From positions 146,042,997-146,106,996 of the forward strand of contig JAUPFV010000003.1 in assembly GCA_036936605.1 (NCBI GenBank): a DNA stretch of 64,000 nucleotides, given 5' to 3'. Of this stretch, positions 22,009-33,008 are shown piece by piece; position 1 is the stretch's first letter, and each line of letters opens with the position of its first letter. The notes below the pieces were generated by a model, which did no database searches, was not told where the DNA came from, and was given only the letters and a program-made list of their open reading frames with translations. Origin of the DNA: Limnanthes douglasii subsp. nivea. Taxonomy: Eukaryota; Streptophyta; Magnoliopsida; Brassicales; Limnanthaceae. The position numbers were made by a program, and so were the translations under genes.

Positions 22009-22276
22009 CCAACTTCTATTTTTATGTTATAATAGTAATTCAAAGTGGTGGCAAGAATAGTATGGAAGACTCACTTAACCAAATAAACAAGTTTTATATA
22101 TATGGAAAATGAAGATATATTACAACACAGTTTTACAACTTCCACTACAAGAGACATATTTTTTGGATAATAAACAGGACACCACAGGGTTTTAATCCTG
22201 TCTACGCCACTGCCATAAAGTCTTATCTAAGGAAAAAACAGTTTCAAGTATCAAGAAACCCTCACCATTCATCGCT

Positions 22277-24721
22277 ATGGGGTCAGATACTGAAAATATT
22301 ACACCCCAAAGAGTCACTCGACTTTCCAAGGCCAAAATTACCCCTCTACCCTTAAAAAATTGTTAGCTCAGGGGTAATTGAACCTCATGCTAAACTGTTT
22401 ATGGATTCGAATCTATTACTTCCACTAAATGAAGCTACTCAAATTGAGAAAGAAGCTAAAAGTTCTAAATCAGCCGATCAATGGTCAAGTATAATTGAGG
22501 AAAACATGAAAGACTGTGGGGAAGATACCCCACTTGAGAGGTCTGGAAATACTAGAGATATTACAACATTTTTGAGACGCATAATACCGAAGTCCTTCCG
22601 GATTGCCTAGATAGGAAAGTGGGGCCCAACTTCTGTAAGGTTAGTGTGAAGTACTTCCTGGCCCTTCAAAAAACCTCTTACGTATATACGTATACTACTG
22701 AATTGGATATGATCAGTAATAAATAGGGCTTTTCAGAGTCTATTAAGGTGAGGATTCTCATCACTCCAGAAACTTCGATGGATTGTAAAGTCAGGGATAT
22801 GGTGGTATACATCAAGGTGTTGTACTGGGGTTTTCGTTTCCCCTTAGATTCATATATAGTAAGGTATTTTCATCTCGTAAATATTTTCCCAAGCCAATTG
22901 AGTCCCAATGCCTAATATACTCTGTTAGCCAGCATTATTGATTGAAATTATCAAAAATTCTAATGCATATGAAGTAGTTTGTTGTCGTGGCTAGCTTATG
23001 AAATCACCACATCCATTTATATCATTACAATATGTTGAACGAGTATAAAATGATTAACGATCTATTAGAGACAGATAAACCATGGAGGACTTAGTTTCTC
23101 TACATAATTGGGGCTTTAGAGAATGGAAAAAAGATAACCTTCAAAGGAAATCCAAGCCAATTGACCAGATACTAGAAGAGCTCATGTAACTTCCGTTTAG
23201 ATTTTTTACTCGTATTTAGATTCTATTTTGTTATACCAGACTGATTATTATGTCTATTTTATAGTGCTTTCGAAAATGCTTTCAGAGCATATGGGGGCTG
23301 AAAGGATCACATTCGCCAAATTAAACCAATGGGCCTTAGAGAAGTGGGGTCTTTCCTTCCACAACTGTTTCACTGCTGGAAATATGGTAAGGGCTCACTT
23401 GTGGAACAAGTGGAAATATGGAGCTTACTTGGGAGGTCATCGGAGGTCATCCTCAAAAAAACTAAGACAAAAGATAGTAAACTCTACTTTTCAGACCAGA
23501 ATAAAGCCTCTAGTCATCTGCACAAGATAAAAAAGAAGAAGGAGAAGAATGAGGAGGAAGTTAACCTATCCCATCAGATTCCCGATGTGGGTAGTTTGGG
23601 TAATCTTGAAGGGATCAATGCTGCTTTGTTAAAGGAAATTGTTGTAATATTGGGTGAAGCCAAAGGGTCGGAACATTCACCTCAAATTAAGAAAAAAGGT
23701 CATAAGAGATATAAAGAAGGTAGTGGTCGAAGGGCTGGGAAAAAAAGAAGGGCACCATAGAGTCAGAGATAATACTCCGACCTACGATCGTTCCTCCTGC
23801 TCTTTCAACTGATGTTCCTACATAAGATGATGCACAAGATAATATTTCTTCTCTGGCGTTTCCTACAACCGATCAACCTTCTATTGAAGGTGATGTTAAT
23901 CTGGATGACCTAGGTAACATGTATTCTAGCGAGTTTGATAATGATGACTTTGATCAAAACTTTCCCCAATCAACCACCATAGCGAATGCATTTATTTATG
24001 ATGGTGAATCTTTTGAATTATCAAGTGACCGTGATACCTTGGGCCATGCAGTCTTAGGCTACACCAGGCCAATAGTTGACCTGGAAAGACAAGTTAGGGC
24101 TCAGGCTAAAGATATTACTTCTCTCAAAACCGCCAATCAAGATGTTAAGAATTCTCTTTCAGTCGAACAGCAAAAAGTAGAGACTTTAGGCAAACAGAAA
24201 ATGCAATTGAGCACTAATTTGGAACTGTCTAAAACTGTCCAATGAGACATCCATACCAAATATTCCGAACTGGAAACAACTACTTCTAAAAAGATTAAGT
24301 TTTTGAAGAGAATGAAGAACAAATTACTTTTTTAAAGAAGAACCAAACTCAAGAGATAGCTGCAGCAGTGAGGAAGTATGATGCTGGTGTGGTGGATTCT
24401 ACGGAAAAGAGGGATGAAGGGATTAAAGCGGACATAGTCTTGTTATTCCATGAGACCTTTCTAAAAAAGAACCTTGGAGTTATGTGGAAGTTTGTACCAT
24501 ACAATGAGATATCTTTCCATACATGTCATATGGTGATAAACATTGTGTTTCTTCACCAAATGAGTCTGATATCGATGAGGGACATGATGAAAGTTCAAGT
24601 AATAATTCCAAAAGTCTCAATCAAGATAAAGATGAAGGGAAAAAACAAGAGAAATATGAAGGTAAGGAAAAAACCGAAGGGAACGAGCCCTAAGGTTGTT
24701 GTACTTTCAGTTTTGTATTGA
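22277..24721 (+). pseudogene. Antisense extra ORF of a Tat-type element (Transposase_28-like)
   Basis: A decayed gene opposite in strand to the pol at 25235-27462 and downstream of it, the position of the antisense ORF known in Tat/Ogre elements. It begins MGSDTENITPQRVTRL at 22277. Around 22795-22930, WGFRFPLDSYIVRYFHLVNIFPSQLSPNA resembles the plant Transposase_28 domain. A basic linker follows (23530-23760), then an acidic part (23919-24010), a coiled coil (QKVETLGKQKMQLSTNLELS, 24060-24240) and a C-terminal motif KRDEGIKADIVLLF...NLGVMWKFVP (24420-24500). Stops and frameshifts break it at least six times. The C-terminal motif recurs in the reverse ORF at 63766-63972. Confidence 0.65.
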
Positions 24722-25210
24722 AACTAAAGTCCTTTGATGGCCAAGGTATTTTGTGTAATGGTGGATCATACATCTTTTGATGATCCGATCAGTTTTTAAA
24801 GTTATGTTTTCTTTTATATACATTTCTCTTTCTCCTTGTGTTTTTTTATAATTTCATTAAACTCTGATATTTAAAGGCGGTATAAATAGATTAACTCAAT
24901 CCAGTGTTTTAAAAATGTAAAGTTTAACCAATCTTTAATATGTCCGAGCCATTCAACAATATTTCATTTTAAGGCTAAAGGTATTTAATGGGCATTTAAT
25001 TTTTCCGACGTATTTAACAAGTGTTTAATCCATCCGACCACTTCAAAGATATTTCATTTGAAGGCCAAGGTGTTTAATAAGTGTTTAATTCACCTGATCG
25101 CTTCAAAAATATTTCATTTGAAGGCCGAAGGTGTTTAATTCATCCGATCGCTTCAAAGATATTTCATTTGAAGGCCGAAGGTGTTTAATAAGTGTTTAAT
25201 TCATCCGATC
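24722..25210. repeat. Spacer with a 60-70 bp minisatellite between antisense ORF and pol
   Basis: From about 24937 to 25209 four to five units share CTTCAAAGATATTTCATTTGAAGG followed by a GTGTTTAAT-rich part; one lacks an internal AATAAGTGTTT block. Hypervariable tandem repeats in exactly this place, between pol and the 3' LTR, are known for Tat/Ogre elements. Confidence 0.8.
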
Positions 25211-25234
25211 TCTTTGTATCCACTATGATTCTTC

Positions 25235-26312
25235 TTAAAAATGCATAAGATAATATTTATTTAAAACCTGACACCTCATTAAAACCTCACCGCGCCACCA
25301 AGGTAGGAAAAAGTATGCCCCTAAATATTTACATTGAAGTATGACAAAGTAAATATTTACAAGATGATGTAATTCTAAATACAACATGAGATACTCAATG
25401 TTCCAGAGGTGTTTCAACATGTTGTCTTCTTTGTCTTGAAGTTTGTATGTTTCTTTCTTGATTATTTCACATACCATGTATAGGCCTTCCTAATTTGGAG
25501 CCAATTTCCCAAAACATTTCTCCTTGGTATGTAAAAAGACTTTTTTTAACAGTTTTCCCCTATTTGGATTTTTTTTTACTTTATATGCAAACCTACTTCT
25601 CATCAAACCATGGTAATGTGTTATTCTCAATGTACCTTCACTCTTCTTTCTTCAATCAGATCCAACTGATTACTTACCACCATATCATTAGCTTGTTCGA
25701 AATAGTTTAGTATCCTGAATGAGGGAAAATTAGCTTCTATAGGTGTGATTGCATCCATCTCATAAACAAGAGCAAAAAGAGACTCTTGAGTAGTTGTATA
25801 AGGAGTAGTTTGGTAGACCCACAATACTTGTTGCAAATAGCTTGTCTAATTCCCTGCAGTTTCTTCAAGATTCTTTTTTTAAACTTGTTAAAATTGTTCG
25901 ATTAACAACTTCAACCTACATATATGACTCAGGATGAAAAGACGAAGAAAAACAATGTTAAATTCCTCGGAAATGCAAAATGTCTCTATGTCTTTATTAT
26001 CCAATTATGGCCCATTGTCAGTAGTAGTACGTTGTGGAATTCCAAATCGACAACATATATTAGATAGGAAAAAAGTTATAACTGCCTTAGAAGTGGTTCC
26101 AACTAGTGAGGCAACTTCTATACATTTAGAGAAATAGTTTATTGCAACGATTATCGTTTGATAACCTCCGGAGGCCATGAGAAAAGGTTCAACTAAATCC
26201 AAGCCCCATCTATCAAAAGGTATGGGTTCGAATATTAACTTCATGGCTGGCACATGGATTTCATTCCCATATTTATGACAAATATCACATCTTTAGACCA
26301 TATCTTTGGCAT
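25235..26312 (-). pseudogene. Integrase of a Tat-type element
   Basis: Reading the reverse strand from 26312: DAKDMV-stop-RCDICHKYG (zinc region end), then FDRWGLDLVEPFLMASGGY, AINYFSKCIEVASL and NICCRFGIPQRTTTDNG with the first two catalytic Asp present. After frame breaks, VEVVNRTIL (catalytic Glu) and QQVLWVYQTTPYTTTQES follow. The C-terminal module ends TYKLQDKEDN...HLWNIEYLMLY near 25400. Several stops exist. At 26312 it breaks off into repeat segment X. About 60-70 residues of the usual linker to aRNH are missing across that break. Confidence 0.85.
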
Positions 26313-28579
26313 CTTGAACACAAGATTTACTTCACAAACGAGTATGAATTAGTTTAATTCTAAAAGCTGTTTGGCATGTGAAAAGAAAGTGTATAAAAGG
26401 AATGTGTGATTTTGTGAATGGTAAGAATAAGAAAGCTGTAAAACTTAAAAAAAAGAAAAGAAGGGATTATGGCCTGAGAAAACTTAGTTAATCACCGGAA
26501 TTAGTAATGTGTATTGGAAAAATGATGATGTCTTTTTTTTATTAAAATAGCGACTTCTGTTAATCTCGTCTTTCGTATATGGTCAACACTAGGAAACCAT
26601 GAGCTTTGTAATTCACTTTTTTAGCCAAAACTTTATATTAAGGTAAAACTCCATCAGTGATAAAATATTATATTTCGTACCTTAAATCTTTGGATTGTAT
26701 GCCAAATATATTAATATTTTCTTCAGCTTCACCCTCTTTTCCTCAAACTGAGCCTATGGATGGACATGCTTGCATAAGAATCAATGGGTACGCTTCAGAG
26801 TAGGCTATGATAGCTAAAGAATCTGCCATAGTATTCTCCGATCTAGGGACATGCTCATACCGGACGCTTTTAAAACTTATGGCTTCTTCCTTCAGCACTT
26901 GCAGATACTTCATCAACTAATCTTTTTTAGTTTTAGATTTCCCTTGAGCCTCATAAATAAGTAACTGGGAATCACTTACTAACCGAACCCTTTTTGCTCC
27001 ACATAATTGAGCTAATCTTAAACCAGCTATAACCGCTTCATCTTCTGATTCATTATTAGATACCCTGAAGCCAAAACATATAGCTTGGTACATAGTATCA
27101 CCATAATGGGAGGTTAAACAAATTCCAGCTCCCCATCCTATCGTACTAGACCCATTGTTTGTTCGGATTACCCACTCTTTTTTAAAATTGTTTTCTCGAG
27201 CTTCTTCGTAGGGCCTTTTAATATGAAATTCTACCAGGAAATCAACTATAGCTTGAGCATTGATTGCAGTTAGAGGTGCAAAATCAATATCATAGTCTTC
27301 AAGCTTGTCTGACCACTTAGTCATTCTTCTTGATATGTTAGCTTTTTGTAGAACATTCTTTGAAAGAAAAAGATGTCGAACTATGATTGAATGTGCTTGA
27401 AAGTATGGCCTTATTTTCATGGCTGCTATCACCAATGTCAGGGCTAATATAGCTTGGTACATAGTATCACCATAATGTGAGGTTAAACAAATTCCAACTC
27501 CTCATCATATGGCCTTATTTTGATGGACACACCATTAATATATGTGTACTTGCTTTAGAGTATTGTTAGTTTCACTAGGAGCTTTGTAATAGGATTGATA
27601 TTTACAGCATTGTATACATAAAGTTTTATTGTAATGTATGTATATATATATGTGGTTATATTTATCGATATATACTCTTTATTGGATCTTCATTGGTGAG
27701 ACTATTTAAGAGTAGATATGTACGATTAGAAATCATATCTCTTAAACTGCAGATCATAATTGGCATAAGTAATTGATTAATTATAATATTATGATTACTG
27801 TTGCACCCTATTGTTCACATTACCAGAAAAAATATATTTAGTTATTTATTGTTTATTGATCTTGTATGGGGTTGTACCGTTTATCGTTGAAATTAAATAT
27901 ATTATCGAGTAATATATGGTAGTTAAAGTGCACTGTTGGAATATTTATGAGTATGTTAAATATATATTTAGTCATTGTCATAAGATCCAATAATAAAAGT
28001 AATCTAATTTATTACTTTATATAATTAATTATGTATTAGACTTACGAGTGAAAAATCAGTATGAACTTATAAGTGTGGTATGTGATAACCGGGTTGAATT
28101 GGACACTATAAATGATTGAGCCAAATTCATGCGATTTTTTCAATACTTATTATAAACATATAATTAAAATCTTCTGAAATTATATTGACTAAAATACTTT
28201 GTGACTAAATGCAATAGTAAATAATTTATAAATTGGGTGGATAACACCATTATTTAAATAGAAAATCAATACGGAAAATTTGACTTATTTTAATAGTATG
28301 TTTATATTTTTTTTGAATTTTTTTTTTGAAAAAAAACCCATAAAATCATGGCTGATTTAGTTGAAATTCAATAATTTTATCAAATTTTATAATCAATATA
28401 AATTCTCCTCCAATTAGATTGAACTGATTTGTTTTTATTTTTGTATAAAGTTAAATTTCAACAAAAGAAAGTTCAATTTACTTAGAGAAAAATAAAAGCT
28501 TTTTTGGTTTCGAGAGGATAAAACAAAGTAGACTATAATAATTTGGAAAATGAATGTGACATTTGTAACCACCGGTAGG
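26313..28579. repeat. Composite tandem unit 1 (2.27 kb)
   Basis: Order: segment X (26313-26583), gypsy aRNH/RNase H fragment on the reverse strand (26584-27462), template-switch filler and copia 3' flank, then AT-rich DNA to 28579. Unit 2 begins at 28580 with the same X start. The two units differ by only scattered bases. The gypsy part continues beyond aRNH toward integrase (EHVPRSENTMADSLAIIAYSEAYPLI, FITDGVLP) until 26584, so X interrupts an originally continuous pol. Confidence 0.85.
26917..27462 (-). pseudogene. gRNH/aRNH fragment in tandem unit 1
   Basis: Same 181-residue fragment as at 669-1178 but with its proper end (LLIYEAQGKSKTKKD). The aRNH first Asp is Asn (TNNGSS); the Glu in NNESEDEA and the Asp in SDSQL are kept. 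The MYQAI start is borrowed from a local template-switch copy. It has no promoter and no start of its own. Confidence 0.8.
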
Positions 28580-30845
28580 CTTGAACACAAGATTTACTTC
28601 ACAAACGAGTATGAATCAGTTTAATTCTAAAAGCTGTTTGGCATGTGAAAAGAAAATGTATAAAAGGAATGTGTGATTTTGTGAATGGTAAGAATAAGAA
28701 AGCTGTAAAACTTAAAAAAAGAAAAGAAGGGATTATGGACTGAGAAAACTTAGTTAATCACCGGAATTAGTAATGTGTATTGGAAAAATGATGATGTCTT
28801 TTTTTTATTAAAATAGCGACTTCTGTTAATCTCGTCTTTCGTATATGGTCAACACTAGGAAACCATGAGCTTTGTAATTCACTTTTTTAGCCAAAACTTT
28901 ATATTAAGGTAAAACTCCATCAGTGATAAAATATTATATTTCGTACCTTAAATCTTTGGATTGTATGCCAAATATATTAATATTTTCTTCAGCTTCACCC
29001 TCTTTTCCTCAAACTGAGCCTATGGATGGACATGCTTGCATAAGAATCAATGGGTACGCTTCAGAGTAGGCTATGATAGCTAAAGAATCTGCCATAGTAT
29101 TCTCCGATCTAGGGACATGCTCATACCGGACGCTTTTAAAACTTATGGCTTCTTCCTTCAGCACTTGCAGATACTTCATCAACTAATCTTTTTTAGTTTT
29201 AGATTTCCCTTGAGCCTCATAAATAAGTAACTGGGAATCACTTACTAACCGAACCCTTTTTGCTCCACATAATTGAGCTAATCTTAAACCAGCTATAACC
29301 GCTTCATCTTCTGATTCATTATTAGATACCCTGAAGCCAAAACATATAGCTTGGTACATAGTATCACCATAATGGGAGGTTAAACAAATTCCAGCTCCCC
29401 ATCCTATCGTACTAGACCCATTGTTTGTTCGGATTACCCACTCTTTTTTAAAATTGTTTTCTCGAGCTTCTTCGTAGGGCCTTTTAATATGAAATTCTAC
29501 CAGGAAATCAACTATAGCTTGAGCATTGATTGCAGTTAGAGGTGCAAAATCAATATCATAGTCTTCAAGCTTGTCTGACCACTTAGTCATTCTTCTTGAT
29601 ATGTTAGCTTTTTGTAGAACATTCTTTGAAAGAAAAAGATGTCGAACTATGATTGAATGTGCTTGAAAGTATGGCCTTATTTTCATGGCTGCTATCACCA
29701 ATGTCAGGGCTAATATAGCTTGGTACATAGTATCACCATAATGTGAGGTTAAACAAATTCCAGCTCCTCATCCTATGGCCTTATTTTGATGGACACACCA
29801 TTAATATATGTGTACTTGCTTTAGAGTATTGTTAGTTTCACTAGGAGCTTTGTAATAGGATTGATATTTACAGCATTGTATACATAAAGTTTTATTGTAA
29901 TGTATGCATATATATATGGTTATATTTATCGATATATACTCTTTATTGGATCTTCATTGGTAAGACTATTTAAGAGTAGATATGTACGATTAGAAATCAT
30001 ATAACTCTTAAACTGCAGATCATAATTGGCATAAGTAATTGATTAATTATAATATTATGATTACTGTTGCACCTTATTGTTCACATTACCAGAAAAAATA
30101 TATTTAGTTATTTATTGTTTATTGATCTTGTATGGGGTTGTACCGTTTATCATTGAAATTAAATATATTATCGAGTAATATATGGTAGTTAAAGTGCACT
30201 GTTGGAATATTTATGGGTATGTTAAATATATATTTAGTCATTGTCATAAGATAGTCCAATAATAAAAGTAATCTAATTAATTACTTTATATAATTAATTA
30301 TGTATTAGACTTACCAGTGAAAAAACAGTATGAACTTATAAGTGTGGTATGTGGTAACCGGGTTGAATTGGACACTATAAATGATTGAGCCAAATTCATG
30401 CGATTTTTTCAATACTTATTATAAACATATAATTAAAATCTTCTAAAATTATATTGACTAAAATACTTTGTGACTAAATGCAATAGTAAATAATTTATAA
30501 ATTGGGTGGATAACACCATTATTTAAATAGAAAATCAATACGGAAAATTTGACTTATTTTAATAGTATGTTTATATTTTTTTTGATTTTTTTTATAAAAA
30601 AAACCCATAAAATCATGGCTGCTTAGTTGAAATTCAATAATTTTATCAAATTTTACAATCAATATAAATTCTCCTCCAATTAGATTGAACTGATTTGTTT
30701 TTATTTTTGTATAAAGTTAAATTTCAACAAAAGAAAGTTCAATTTACTTAGAGAAAAATAAAAGGTTTTTTGGTTTCGAGAGGATAAAACAAAGTAGACT
30801 ATAATAATTTGGAAAATGAATGTGACATTTGTAACCACCGGTAGG
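28580..30845. repeat. Composite tandem unit 2 (2.27 kb)
   Basis: Second copy of the unit at 26313-28579, period 2266-2267 bp. It is closer to region 1 than unit 1 is (for example the extra AGT in AAGATAGTCCAATAA near 30250, matched at 1702). That pattern suggests the region 1 block was copied from or with unit 2. Confidence 0.85.
29183..29728 (-). pseudogene. gRNH/aRNH fragment in tandem unit 2
   Basis: Protein identical to the unit 1 copy at 26917-27462, with the same D-to-N change in the aRNH active site and the same borrowed MYQAI start. A fragment inside a duplicated composite repeat, not a gene. Confidence 0.8.
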
Positions 30846-31151
30846 CTTGAACACAAGATTTACTTCACAAACGAGTACGAATCAGTTTAATTCTAAAAGC
30901 TGTTTGGCATGTGAAAAGAAAGTGTACAAAAGGAATGTGTGATTTTGTGAATGGTAAGAATAAGAAAGCTGTAAAACTTAAAAAAAAAAGAAAAGAAGGG
31001 ATTATGGCCTGAGAAAACTTAGTTAATCACCGGAATTAGTAATGTGTAAACTTAGTTAATCACCGGAATTAGTAATGTGTATTGGAAAAATGATGATGTC
31101 TTTTTTTATATTAAAATAGCGACTTCTGTTAATCTCGTCTTTCGTATATGG
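30846..31151. repeat. Third copy of segment X
   Basis: Matches 2296-2602 including the 33-bp internal doubling (31015-31080). After this it continues into the spacer before U1 rather than into gypsy sequence, so it marks the edge of the tandem array. Confidence 0.8.
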
Positions 31152-31723
31152 TCAATTTTGTTTGTTTCGATTTGTATTTGCGATCATCTGTGATGAGTGA
31201 CTATCGAATGCGAAACGAAACCAATAAACTTTTTGTTACACATTATCAATTCAGATAACTAGCCGAATTTTTATCAGAACATTATGTTATTTTGTTTAGA
31301 TAAAAGTAAAGCTATGATTGGAACTTCGATATGAAAGAAACTCGCAAAAAAAAAAAAGTGGCAGATGAAGAAGACTAGTTTGCTTGGATGCCCTAGATTT
31401 CTTTTCGCTGCATCTAACTATTTCATCCTGAAAACTATGATTCTTAAGAAGAATAACAAAAGCCATAGAGAGTATAGGAGTTTTCTTTTGTTTATTATCC
31501 AGACAATGCTTTTCGTTAAGTACTAAAACGCATTTGGGGTCATCATGAAGTAAACATAAGTTTCATCAGGTTCCATCCGCCTAGCACTCAACACTGGGTA
31601 CCTTCCGTAGAAGAAGATTGTTCCAACTTTAATTGCATGCTTAATGCACTATATTCCTTTTGAAATCCAGATTGATGGAGTTGGCCTTCTTCAAAATCTG
31701 TTGATGAATAACTCTTGCAAAGC
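31152..31723. other. Spacer before U1 copy 2
   Basis: Matches 2603-3158 with few differences. Near 31702 it has 14 extra bases (TGATGAATAACTCT) compared with region 1, between short TTG repeats. It contains the same unresolved protein-like reverse stretch. Confidence 0.6.
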
Positions 31724-31775
31724 ATCCCACATCGAAGTAACATAAGAAATATTATATAGTGAGGGGATATAAATA
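31724..31775 (+). promoter_or_regulatory. Promoter of U1 copy 2: USE and TATA
   Basis: ATCCCACATCG at 31724-31734 and TATAAATA at 31768-31775, the same spacing as copy 1, relative to the RNA start at 31800. Both elements are unchanged. Confidence 0.92.
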
Positions 31776-31787
31776 AGGACCCTCTAG

Positions 31788-31963
<176 letters not shown>

Positions 31964-31974
31964 GATACGAATTT

Positions 31975-32115
31975 CAAAATGTGTGCAAGTGGAATCTAGA
32001 TAGAAATATATATTGTCCAAGTGTTTGGGGCTACATGTCCAAAATGTGTGCAAGTGGAATCTAGATAGTGTAGTTTTTCCTGCCTGTTTGCTAACCTGTC
32101 CAAATGTGTTCAAGT
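31975..32115. repeat. Minisatellite after U1 copy 2
   Basis: Two full units (31975, 32040) of the repeat that has three full units at 3409-3590, plus the worn last unit. It shows unit loss or gain since the block duplicated. Confidence 0.8.
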
Positions 32116-32248
32116 AAATCTTAGATTTTGATTATTGTTTGGGTTTTAACATGTGCGTAGAAATAGAAAAACCCACATTTGTCAAAATCTCAAATCTTCT
32201 TTGAGATCATCGCTGATTTCAGTTTTATTTAATACGTACGTGTAGGCA

Positions 32249-32584
32249 ATTAAAGTGTTGTTTTTACACAACGCAACCACAGACCACAGACCATTAAAGT
32301 GTTGTTTTTACACAACGCAACCACAGACCAAATATTTGAACTCATAGATTTTTATTTAATATAAATCTAGAAAAGTTGTAAAAGTAAAGATAAGAAAGAC
32401 TTTAAATGATATAACGGAAGAAGACTTTAATGAATATATCGGACTGTAACAGCGACTGTTAAACTCAGAGAACTCATAGATTTTTATTAGTAAAGATAAG
32501 AAAGACTTTAAATGATATAACGGAAGAAGACTTTAATGAATATATCGGACTGTAACAGCGACTCTTAAACTCAGAGACTGTTAA
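32249..32584. repeat. Tandem duplications between U1 and U4, region 2
   Basis: The same 44-bp pair (32249-32329) and longer pair (32338, 32470) as at 3740-4075. No gene is present. Confidence 0.85.
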
Positions 32585-32608
32585 ATGTTAAACTCCGCAA
32601 TTGTAGGT

Positions 32609-32758
32609 CTTTACCCAAAAAGGGAGCCCTTCCAGAAATTCTCGAAGGCCCGAGACAAGCTCAGGCCCAGGAGGGGGTTTGGAAATAGTTTTCAACCAGC
32701 AATTGACGCGCCTCAGTTAGTACCTCACTAGCTGCGTCATTGCCCCAAGCGCAAAGAC
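32609..32758 (-). ncRNA. U4: U4 small nuclear RNA gene, copy 2
   Basis: Identical by eye to copy 1 at 4100-4249: U6-pairing stem II, kink-turn 5' stem-loop, Sm site AATTTCTGG, and 3' box further downstream at 32588-32603. The promoter is intact. Unlike the neighbouring U1 copy, no lesion is visible, so it may be functional. Confidence 0.92.
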
Positions 32759-32783
32759 AATTTTTTCTCTCAGGCGAGGACAT

Positions 32784-32834
32784 ATTTTATACACTTCTTA
32801 TGTTGATTATGTTTCTAGCTTCCCGATGTGGGAT
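32784..32834 (-). promoter_or_regulatory. Promoter of U4 copy 2: USE and TATA
   Basis: Reverse-strand USE ATCCCACATCG at 32834-32824 and TATAAAAT at 32791-32784, spaced as in copy 1 relative to the start at 32758. Confidence 0.92.
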
Positions 32835-33008
32835 TCGTGAACATATTTGTTTTCTATTCAAATAGTTTACTTTTTCTCACCGGCTCCTCTTAAATTAGAT
32901 AATATAGCGTGAGATGAGATGTGTGTTCAACTATATATTTAGAAACTCTTTTATAGCTGTAATATTTTCAATTACTATTGTTGACATAAATAACATGATG
33001 AAAAATAT

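Noticed and set aside
23581..23595. CCCGATGTGGG, resembling a reverse USE
   Set aside because: On the reverse strand it reads ACCCACATCGGG, not RTCCCACATCG, and no TATA or snRNA follows. It lies in the antisense ORF.
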